Shown: positions 55,103 through 64,000 of the stretch, in pieces | How the letters are laid out: every line of letters begins with the position of its first letter | Position numbering within the stretch: the stretch's first letter is position 1 | Origin: Liolophura sinensis | Taxonomy: Eukaryota > Mollusca > Polyplacophora > Chitonida > Chitonidae | DNA: 64,000 nucleotides | Assembly: GCF_032854445.1 (NCBI RefSeq) | Contig: NC_088306.1 | Location: 11,093,386-11,157,385 of the forward strand | Direction of reading: 5' to 3' | The notes under the pieces: model-generated | Told to the model about the DNA's origin: nothing | The model's input: the letters and a program-made list of their open reading frames with translations, nothing else | The model's database searches: none | Program-made: the position numbers and the translations under genes

Positions 55103-55272
55103 ATGTTTATTTACTTGTTTACTTATTTGATTGGTGTTTTACGCCATACTCAAGAATATTTGACTTATATATGACGGCGGCCAGCATTATGATGGGAGGA
55201 AACCGAGCAGAGCCCCGGGGAACCCACGACCATCCACAGGTTGCGGCAGACCTTCCCACCTACGGCTGGAGA
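55103..55272 (-). repeat. Family A SINE, head lost, reverse
   Basis: GATTGGTGTTTTACGCCATA, GGCGGCCAGCATTATGATGG, CACGACCATCCACAGGTTGC, up to CCTACGGCTGGAG. Confidence 0.92.
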
Positions 55273-55647
55273 AGAATATACTTGTATATGATAAATAAAT
55301 ACAGCGTGGACATCCAGCCTATAAAGAGTAATGTTCTAGTTTTGTGAAAAATACAAACTTAAGGAACTTCACAAAGCGGTTGCAAGATAAACAGCACATA
55401 TATTTGCAATAAATTATACATTACTATTATAAGAACAAATAACGACAGCTGGATTCAAACCGTCTACTTGTACCTTATGACATGTAGATATATAGAAGAA
55501 TATACACGATACGTATAAAAGTCAACCATAACTCCTTGTCACCGGGCTGGGTACGGTCTATACAAAACACAGTACATTTTATCACAGGTTTGATAAATCT
55601 TCACCGCAATAAACAAACATTCCAATACATGTCGTCTTGTTACCAGA

Positions 55648-55900
55648 TCTGGGATTCATTATTCATGCCCAGTGTTGCCAAAACTGGGATTCATTATTCA
55701 TATCCCAATGTCGCCAAAGCTGGGATTCATTATTCACATCCCAAAGTCGCCAAAGCTGGAATTCATTATTCATATTCCAGTGTTACTAAATATGGGATTC
55801 ATTATTCATGTCCCAGTGTTGCCAAATCTGGGATTCATTATTCGTGCCCCAGTGTTGCCAAAGCTGGGATTCATTATTCATACCCCACTGTTGCCAAAAA
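55648..55900. repeat. 36 bp tandem repeat, 7 copies
   Basis: Unit TGGGATTCATTATTCATATC plus CCAATGTCGCCAAAGC. The 36 bp unit keeps a plus-strand frame open (12-residue repeat like PSVAKAGIHYSY); flanks give no support for a gene. Confidence 0.96.
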
Positions 55901-56299
55901 GTCCCATTGGGAACAAGGAAACTCCATGTTCTAGAAAATGTTTGAATCAACGTTTCTTGCGATTGAAGTACCTGTATTTAGATGTTACACCAATGATCCC
56001 GTACCAAGCTATAATCATTATAGTGTCAATACTGTATCTAAAGTTATATTACAACTATATAATTTATGAGGTAAATAACTTGACCAATGCTGACACAGGT
56101 AACAGTTCATTGATGAGCCAAACTGAAACACTTCTAATTCTTCGTTGTGTAGTCCATACTAAGCAAAAAGCCACACTAAAGCCGTTTATCGCACATTATT
56201 GTGCAGCACGCAAGTGAATTATACTGCACGTACAGACACAGTATCCATGTAAACAACAGAATCTAGAAGGAAAACAGACATGTTGTTATTCGAGATTAA

Positions 56300-56575
56300 G
56301 CGTTCACGGTATCCACAAGTTCTTCACCAATGAACTGCGCGGTCATGGCGTCAAGAGGTTCTCTGGTGAACTATGCTCGATCACGGTATCCACAGGTTCC
56401 TCCCCAGTGAGCTCTGCACGGTGATAGTATCCACGGGTTCCTTTTCATGGATCTCTGCGCGGTCACAGTAACAACAGGATCTTCTCCAGCGATCTCTACG
56501 AGGCCAGGGTATCCAAAGAATCTTCTGAAGAGATCTTTTCGCGGCCACGTTATCCACGTGTTCTTCTCAGTGTAT
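56300..56575. repeat. Degenerate ~46 bp tandem repeat, ~6 copies
   Basis: Recurring blocks: CACGGTATCCACAGGTTCC, TCCCCAGTGAGCTCTGC and GCGCGGTCA, diverged to about 70-80%. The period is not a multiple of three, so not coding. Confidence 0.82.
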
Positions 56576-56816
56576 CAAGCCCGTCTCCAAAGCCTGGCAA
56601 CATTGTCAGTCTAAGGAATTGACGTCAGAATCGTTTGGCAATTTATCTGTAACGAACAAAGTATCTGTCATATAGTGCTTTGCTTTTTCTTTGACGTACT
56701 AAAAGATTGTTTCATTTGTATACATTCTTCTAGTGAAAAACCCCTGGTAAAGCGGCACTAGATTAATATATAGTGTAAAAGGGCACCTGTACTAAAGGGT
56801 GATGGATGAAGATTAA

Positions 56817-56990
56817 TCTTGTTTCAAGAATATTTCACTTATACGAACATGTTGTACATTATGGTGGGATGAAACCGGACAGAGTCCGAGGAAAACCCAC
56901 GACTGTCCGCAGGTTGCTGGTGGATCTTCACACGACCAAACGGGATTGAACCAGCACATCGCGTTATCCAGAGGACGAACGGATATTCCT
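56817..56990 (-). repeat. Family A SINE, diverged, reverse
   Basis: CAAGAATATTTCACTTATAC, GGTGGGATGAAACCGGACAG, GTCCGCAGGTTGCTGG and GGGATTGAACCAGC at the B-box position. The head beyond differs from the reference copy. Confidence 0.85.
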
Positions 56991-57327
56991 GACCAGTGCA
57001 ATATCAGTTTAGACAACAGTTAGATGGTTTTTAAAGTACAGCTACGAATGCGGCTTTCAGTCCTACTTGAATCGATGAACGCCGCTCGTTGGAGCTAGCC
57101 TAGTGTCCGAACACAACTTGTCTTCCACCAATATTGCGTTCAAATCGGTCCAAGGGGGTGATTTACCCGGGGAAATCTGGTTTACGCCACACATTATTCT
57201 TGAGTGAAACGTTAATCAATAATCGGTCAGTCATATTATATTACGTATGATATTATTACGTATTTGTTTACTTTAGTTATGTGTCAGAGTTACATGTATA
57301 CATGATCTATGTTCTATACTGACATAC

Positions 57328-57853
57328 CCTCTCTTAATATTTCTTCCAATGCAGCCGATATTTCTGGAGAACACGTTCCAAGCGACATGCCCCGAACGTC
57401 CTCGCTTGAGCTAAGATCTTTGTCCTGGTAGTGTTGTGACCACGTTGATGATTGGATGGAAGCATTCTGTGCTGCTGTTGGTTCGCCGCTTGTACTTTGA
57501 TAGAGCCGTGATGATTGGATATTACCAGAAACAATGGAGTTAGCCGATTGGTCCAACCGGTAAGCATTATTTTGAGAAGATGGCGATGTTTGGGTCATGA
57601 AGGGTTGGTTGTGAAAGCCAAAACCTGTGGTTGAAGGGAAGGTTGCTATAGCAACATATACCATAACCAACAAATTTAGAAACTGGTCTAATTTTCGCCT
57701 TCCAACTGCAAAGAATTCAAAACAGAGGACACTGTTACACATGCTCTCGTGAACAAACAAAGCAAGCAAGATAAACATGAAGATCAAAATCCAAACGGTG
57801 AATTTTGCACTCGCAGGCCAATTCGCCAAAGCAGCTCGAGGGTTGAAGTCCAA
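57328..57853 (-). CDS. Probable internal exon of an unrecognised membrane protein
   Basis: A minus-strand frame open for about 180 codons (stop at 57314). I see a hydrophobic stretch WILIFMFILLALFV, a short loop with GRRKLDQF, a second hydrophobic stretch LLVMVYVAIA, then a tail of about 110 residues rich in Ser, Gln, Asn and Thr. The frame reaches AGAGAGG|GTATGT at 57328, a good donor, so this is probably an internal exon ending in phase 1; otherwise it ends after six more codons at the TAG. The acceptor is uncertain: a weak CCAG lies near 57874. No partner exons were identified and I do not recognise the family. Coding is supported by length and amphipathic layout, not homology. Confidence 0.4.
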
Positions 57854-58276
57854 CGAACTTCGATAAGTAACATCTGGTTTACATTTTATTAGCCCCTAAC
57901 CCACACCATAGAATGAATTTGGGCATGAAAATCTACACTATGTTTGCCTTTAGAAGTCTCTCTGGTAAAAAATGCATTACTACTTGACGGTACAAGCTGT
58001 TTCGTATTCATTCGAAACGAAACTTTATGTCGTGTAACGGTAAAGAATATTTGCACCCCACCTCGTCCTGCACCTGGCATGCTTTATGACGAAGGGTAAA
58101 GAAGCATGCAAACTATTCGATCGCGGAACATATTCACTCTCAATTAACCACACGTGCCCAATGAGATCGCGAGATCGAATGCAGCTCTTGCTGGGTCGGT
58201 TGCTACTTTAGGTCAAAAGGCTTGACAGGGCCCTGGAGAAGGCCGGTGGTTTTCTCCAGGACTCTCATACAAAGAA

Positions 58277-58548
58277 CGGGGCCTCCGAGGCTCAGTTGGT
58301 TAGCGCGCTAGCGCAGCGTAAAGACCCAAGAGTCTTTCACCAATGCGATCGCTGTGAGTTCAAGCCCAGCTCATGCTGGCTTCCTCTCCGGCCGTACGTG
58401 GGAAGGTTTGTCAACAACCTGCGGATGGTCGTGGGTTTCCCCCGGGCTGTGCCCGGTTTTCACCCACCAAAATGCTGGCCGCCGTCGTATAAGTGAAATA
58501 TTCTTGAGTACGGCGTAAAACACAAATCAAATAAATAAATAAATCATC
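58277..58548 (+). repeat. Family A SINE, full length
   Basis: Head GGGGCCTCCGAGGCTCAGTT, GTTAGCGCGCTAGCGCAGCG, B box GTTCAAGCCC, complete body and an (AAAT)n tail. Very similar to the 54.3 kb copy. Confidence 0.96.
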
Positions 58549-60877
58549 CAAAGAACAAACCTGACAATCGCAGTTTGAATGGAAAATTCTTGTGCCGTGT
58601 TAAACATTAAACCAAAAATGAAATGACCGGTTGCATTCCACAATAAGAACTCACAGCACGATATGAATTTAACTGACGTTACACTGGTGAATTTCTTACA
58701 ACCAAACAACATTGTCTCAATTAAACCAATCTTGATTGCAATTAGAATGGAGAACCTTTCCCGCCTAATTCAGGACTAAGCGGTACAGTCTTTCCTGCTT
58801 GTGTCATTACATTTTATCTGAACTCTGAATTGGAGACAACAGATATCCGAGCATTAATCATTTTCCATCTTCACTCGCACAGACACTGCGATTAATATTT
58901 TGTCTAAACAACAAGGAAGCTAGAACAACACTCTTTACAACCTTAGAAGTTCAAAACCGGGCAATTTACAGTTGCTGTGCATGTTGTTGTCTAACTCAGT
59001 GTCATTTCCGCTATTGATCAGCAGTTCTCGGAATATCGTTCAATCGCTCAGTGCCATATTCTTTGCTATATTGCTAGAAAGTTGTCTTTCTCCCCGTCGT
59101 CTGTGCGACACTGTCACAGGCGGATAAAGTACCCCGATGTGCGAGGTCTCTTACGCGGAATACATGTCAAGTACACACACATGCAGTGCAAGAGGACAGT
59201 CAGTTAAAAATCAGACTAAAACCCTGAAGTAAATGGCCGTATTTCAGTGGCTACACGAGACCATTTGCCAGCTAATACATTCGTCGCTGCTCTAGTTTTT
59301 CTCTCTATGCGCTACGTCTTATTTATACATCAGTCCAGCTTTGATCTTATTATGCTTGAAATCTTCTGGACACAGAGGTCAAGTTGTCCGTCATTCTTTC
59401 GCGCATATTAATCAGCTGAATGTGAAACCATATCCCCATATAATAAAATCAATCTTTACAGATCAAGACAAAATATGTATGTTATGTCATTCGCACCGTG
59501 ATTTACTATGCACGATATCTTGACCAACCAACGACGTAGAAATACAGGAAATATCCCAGAATTGACAGATGAACTATACATGAGACCATACACGTTTTTA
59601 AGACAGCGATTAAAAACAAAAATTATCGATGTCACAATTTCGACGCATTAGCATTTCATAATTGCACAACATGATTAAGAACATGAATGACACCATCCAC
59701 AACAACAACAACACCATGCTCTCACGATAATTCTCCGAAAACACGAAACTAAATCTGTGGGACACGGTCTGGTGACGTACAAAAATGCTGCACACAGACT
59801 GAACATGCTTACATATACAGAATAAACTTGAGGGCGACAGATCGACAACATATCAAAATCGGACAATGTTCGAAGACAAAGGTTGGGCTCTTGCAATTCG
59901 AGGATGTCCCGAGAAAACTAGAGGGTGTCCGAGGCAAGCATGAGGATTTCCAGAGAAATAATGAAATGTAGTCTTCAAATCTCTAAAAGGTAATTCTATA
60001 GCTAGAACAACCATCTAATTCTCAATAGCTGCATGTGACATGCGCAAAAGGTCTAGGCGTTGAATTTCGTTTCGTCTTGAACTCAGGCCCCATGTTAAAT
60101 GAATAGATCATGTTAAGAAGAGCTTGGAAACTTGCATGGGATTTACACCATGAAATAATGCGAAGGGATACGTTCTATACAGGCATATACGCCGCAGTAA
60201 AATCTAGGCACGAGGTCTTAAAACATTGATAAGTTGTTATACCGTGCACACCGTGAAGTTCTCGACTTGAACTGTTGCCATTTTCACAACACACACCAAC
60301 CCAACTACATGTGCCATAAAAATTACGAGACAAAGCATATTTACAGTTAACAGACAATGGGTATCTTCTGCTGTTTCAGTCATGCAGTGTACAATTTTAA
60401 CATTCATTTCAATTGATGCTTCGGGTTCTAGCTGGATTGTCCTCGGTTCTCTGCAATGAAGGAGTTATTTACGTTGCCAGTTTGCCCGGAAGACGTCACC
60501 GGAAAACTACACATCTTCGGCCAGAAAAGCTTCCAATTATTAGGGGCAAAACGTTCCTTATTAGCCACATTGCTTTTGGACCCGACCTCCCTGCCAAAAC
60601 CAGAGAATGACTTAGACAACAGAAGTACGACAAATATCGTGATTTTATGGGCAGCTCTATTGATGCTCAACTTCCCCAGTACAGTGCGCTCACAATCAAC
60701 CAGCACCATGATAAGAAAACAGCCTTACCTATATGGTCAAAGGCGTCGGAACATCGCCGTGAAAAAACAGACCAAACGAACAAGATTTAAGCATGATCAA
60801 CACAAGCATCATTTTAGGCACTTCAAAAGAACGATTGTCATTTTCACGTGCAAAATTAAATTCAATCATTTAACTGA
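58549..60877. other. Intergenic or intron DNA, 58.5-60.9 kb
   Basis: No supported exon. A family F-like remnant lies at about 59205-59280 (CAGACTAAAACCCTGAAGTAA). If the exon at 57328 is real, its upstream exons should be here or further right; I could not find any. Confidence 0.4.
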
Positions 60878-60972
60878 TGCTTTGCGGCGTACTCAAGAAC
60901 ATTTCAAATCTACTACGACCGACAGCATAATTGTGGGAGGAAACCGGACAGAGCCAGGGGGAAACCTAGATT
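60878..60972 (-). repeat. Family A SINE fragment, reverse
   Basis: GCGGCGTACTCAAGAACATTT, then GTGGGAGGAAACCGGACAGA and GCCAGGGGGAAACC. Confidence 0.85.
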
Positions 60973-61375
60973 ATACAGTCTTATTTCACGAAAACGCATG
61001 TAAAATTCATGTAAATCAGCTTTCTCATACATTTAGCGTTGACGAGTATCGCAATGGGACGATGGTGTTGTTGTTCGTTTGTATGAGATAACCTTCACCT
61101 TGTTCTGATCGTTTTGTCCAATGCTCTACCTAGACGTAAGCAATGTTTAAGCTTTCACCACAGTTCACGTTTTAGTCACAATCGATGGGTGATTGCATCC
61201 AGGGATTGTAGATCCTCGATTAACATTGCGGAAAAGAATATGCTTCCCAGCGCCTACTTAAAAGTTTGCATCGATTCATCGATAAATAATCAGAGTGCGA
61301 TTACAATCTGCATTGAATTGTTACTGTAACTAGAGTATACATGTTAAATTCAATTTAGCCACCTGCAGTATGACA

Positions 61376-61690
61376 GTTTCGAGTTCAAACTCTTATCGAT
61401 AAAGGGGGAAATTGTCCGATTGTATCATGTGACCTGTCAAAAATGTTTGGCAACTATTTTTGATCACAATTACTATAACATGGGCGTCCGAAAAAAGTTT
61501 CATTAAAAAAGTAATTTAGAGTAGACGATTGATGGAGAAACTTGAGTAGCTGAACCTTTGTAAACTTGAGAAGCTCTTGGAGTAGAAAGGTGCCATTTAT
61601 CTCTCTGGAACAGACAAGCACCGGTAAATCATTGTCAAGAAAGACCGCCAAACATTTTTCAGAAGTCCCATGATACTAGAGGACATGATA
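61376..61690 (+). repeat. Family G interspersed repeat
   Basis: GTTTCGAGTTCAAACTCTTA, TATCATGTGACCTGTCAAAA, GGCAACTATTTTTGATCACA, ATGGGCGTCCG and AACTTGAGAAGCTC, in the same order as at 8850..9145. TTCGAGTTCAAACTC near the start resembles a B box. Confidence 0.8.
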
Positions 61691-62439
61691 CAAGAGGTCT
61701 GTTTTTACCTTTTACACCCCCATCCCCGCTCGCTCTAATAAACACAACATCCACACAACAAAATAGTCAGTCTCAATGGTTTAATAGTAACTCAATTTGA
61801 CAACTGAAACCTTTTTAATTTAATTTTTGTTTTAAGGTTTTGTTACAAAGTTCTTCCATCCCTCTATACAATGGCATCAAATAAAGGACAGGAAACAACT
61901 TAACATGATCCATAATTTCTACGTTATTTAATATTATCAACGTGTAAGAACATTAACACTACCCATGGAGAAATACACCCACAACTGCAAGTAACAATAA
62001 CATAACTAGAAAATTAAGTTAAAAGACAGTAGTTTTTTTTCTTGCAGAATGTGTGAAATTCAAGACCATGTATCTTGTAGAGATCAGGATGTAGAATAAG
62101 AGGAAAGGAATAGAGAAATGAACAGAAAGGAGGGAAACAAGATATAGAAACAGTGTACAAATGAAAAAGGATTTGCCTGGCAGAAACTTTAGTTTCAGTT
62201 TGAAATAGCAGATTTCCTAATACTGAGAAAACTAACAGTGTTACACGACCAGGCTGACCTAATTCTGTGCGATTACATCATATCCAAACTTGACCATGAT
62301 TGCTGTACAAGTAATTCACACAAAGTAACAAGCAAAAATTCCATCACCAACAGAGACATAATACGAGCAGAGTGCATGTCCAAGTGAAACAAAAAAAAAA
62401 AGATAGCGCAACAGAACAAAACGTCATGATGGAAATGCT

Positions 62440-62525
62440 CTCGTTTATTTATTTATTTATTTACTTATTTGATTACCGTTTTACGCAGTACTCAAGAATA
62501 TTTCACTTACACGACAGCGGCCAAA
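62440..62525 (-). repeat. Family A SINE tail end, reverse
   Basis: (TTTA)n followed by TTTTACGCAGTACTCAAGAA, TATTTCACTTACACGACAGC and GGCC; the rest is lost. Confidence 0.88.
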
Positions 62526-62577
62526 ACTGTTCTGGTTAAATCTATGAATATGTACATGTATACACACATAGGAAGAT

Positions 62578-62720
62578 TTGTTTATTTATTGGAAAGGCTC
62601 TTTAATGTTGTCCTCGAGAATTTTTCACTCATATGACAGTGGTCAGGTTTGTGAAAACCCGAGACCTTGGAGTAAAACCAATGCCCTTTGCCAGGTTCAA
62701 GTAACAGACAAAACTCCCGA
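62578..62720 (-). repeat. Family D-like repeat with A/T-rich tail
   Basis: TTTATTTATTGGAAAGGC, CTCGAGAATTTTTCACTCAT, ATGACAGTGGTCAGGTTTGT and CCTTTGCCAGGTTCAAGTAA. It links family D blocks to a family A-like tail. Confidence 0.65.
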
Positions 62721-63004
62721 CCGAATGCCCCATTTAAAAAGTGCACAGAGAGGACAAATCTGGCATTTGAATTCCGCAGGCAGGATTTTTACATAAGCAC
62801 ACAGAAAAGCAAAAACAACCTGTCTTAAAAGTAGAACAAACTTCACTCCAATGACAATGTTATTCAGTACAGCCTAAAAGAAACAGCTGCAGGGGACCAA
62901 AATCCGATATGTGATAATATTACCTAAAATGTCACATGCACTGTAAAACCGTTTTTTCATTTTAGTAAAGAGTTCTTTAATAAATCCTCTATCCTCTGTC
63001 AGCA

Positions 63005-63145
63005 TCACACACCTCCAAATTTTACGCCACCGGCACCATCTTTTGAATCCGGGCTACCAACAACTTCTGGTCGGACGATCTCCCGCGGGAAGGTACTCAT
63101 CATATCACGCTCTGATATGTCTGACTCCAAAGCGAGTTGAACACC
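63005..63145 (-). CDS. Possible last coding exon of a gene continuing to the right
   Basis: 141 nt that would read 46 residues and a TGA (63005-63007). It is preceded by GTGTTTTTAG, an acceptable acceptor. The peptide is hydrophilic: GVQLALESDISERD, then FPREIVRPEVVG, then a Gly/Lys-rich end. Its composition is more protein-like than its surroundings. I do not recognise it. The next exon to the right was not found before 64000. Confidence 0.35.
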   Translation of the reverse strand, partial: GVQLALESDISERDMMSTFPREIVRPEVVGSPDSKDGAGGVKFGGV

Positions 63146-63204
63146 CTAAAAACACCACGTAAATAGCACTCAGACACGGTATGTTCTCATAGAAACAAGA
63201 ACAA

Positions 63205-63565
63205 GTCATGCATGTTTATAGCCATGGAAACCATGAACAATTCATGCCTGCTTATAGCCATGGAAACCATGAGCAATTCATGGAAACCATGAGCAATTCA
63301 TGTATGTCTATAACCATGGAAACCATGAACAATTCATGCATGTCTATAGCCATAGAAACCATGAACAATTCATGCCTGTTTATAGCCATGGAAACTGTGA
63401 GCAATTCATGCACGTCTATACCCATGGAAACCATGAGCAATTCAGGCATGTCTATAGCCATGGAAACCATGAACAATTCAGGCATGTCTATAGCCATGGA
63501 AACCATGAACAATTCAGGCACATTTATGGCCATGGAAACCAAGAACAATTCAGGCATGTCTGTTC
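63205..63565. repeat. 36 bp tandem repeat, ~10 copies
   Basis: Unit CATGGAAACCATGAACAATT plus CATGCATGTCTATAGC, with AGGCATG variants in the right half and one short unit near 63277. Frames stay open on both strands because the unit is 36 bp; it lies in the intron next to the possible exon at 63005. Confidence 0.96.
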
Positions 63566-64000
63566 CTGATGTCTTCAAAACCATGAAACAGAGGAATTCT
63601 GGAAACCAATGTCTATAATTCAAAAACCATTATTACGAGATCTGCCATCTTTTTCCCCTTGAGAACTCAAGGCCTGAAATTGGTGTTCAACTATTTATCT
63701 ACCGAACAATTATTTTTTCAACAATTAAAACGGGACAAAGGAGCTAGATGATGTTTTCCTGTGGAAACTTCATTTCAATTCCATCAAACACAAACCTTAA
63801 GGAGCATACAAAAACCACACCAAATATGAAGAGTTTCCACCGCCCTCACATGCTATCTGCGTTACACAAATCAGGTCAAATATTCAAACAAACTATGACT
63901 TGAAAAAAAAAAAAAAATTACAAAAACCTTATGGTACAGAACATGTACAAATAAACTTCCCACACAACCACACAAGCTGTTTCACACAAAAAGGCGTATG
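63566..64000. other. Right edge of the window
   Basis: AT-rich DNA with an A run near 63905-63917. No exon was recognised, although the gene ending at 63005 should continue to the right. Confidence 0.45.

Larger units (their letters stand above)
61691..63004. other. Region left of the possible last exon at 63005
   Basis: If the 63005 exon is real, the right part is its 3' untranslated region (minus strand). Two SINE-type remnants are listed separately. No coding signal seen. Confidence 0.4.

Noticed and set aside
60456-61091. Plus-strand 211-codon frame
   Set aside because: Its last third crosses a reversed family A SINE fragment, the overlapping minus frame is also open, and no domain or splice pattern supports it. 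I could not exclude a real exon in 60456-60850.

Overview
The window is animal nuclear DNA, most likely from a mollusc or a close lophotrochozoan relative. The evidence is long introns with GT..AG borders, AT-rich intergenic DNA, many tRNA-derived SINE copies of a type I associate with molluscan genomes, a decayed Tc1-like transposon, MITEs and at least ten minisatellite arrays. There is no bacterial gene organisation. The phylum call rests on recognising repeats and was not tested by a search.

One gene dominates the left quarter. A TRPC-family cation channel lies on the minus strand from 18698 (start) to 2171 (stop). I could place 15 coding exons whose splice phases all agree, giving a predicted protein of 981 residues. 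It holds the ankyrin region, the His/Cys zinc site, the TRP_2 domain, S1-S6 with an FWSLFG pore, the EWKFSR TRP box and a C-terminal coiled coil. Its introns carry SINEs, a Tc1 pseudogene, three minisatellites close to splice sites, and a perfect 284 bp palindrome with an (AT)n centre.

The second clear gene is an intronless STEAP-type metalloreductase reading frame on the minus strand at 25591..27075. It has an NADPH-binding N-terminal domain and a six-helix haem domain. Two weaker minus-strand pieces lie on the right: an exon with two hydrophobic segments and a Ser/Gln-rich tail (57328..57853) that I do not recognise, and a short probable last exon at 63005..63145 whose gene continues beyond the window.

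The rest (19-25 kb, 27-57 kb, 58-63 kb) is mainly intergenic. It holds seven or more interspersed repeat families (A to G in the feature list) and satellite arrays with units of 19 to about 80 bp, including a 1.45 kb array of about 37 bp units with ordered variants. I saw no rRNA, no convincing functional tRNA gene, no CRISPR array and no prokaryotic or viral system. The two recognised genes share a strand but show no functional link beyond both being membrane proteins.
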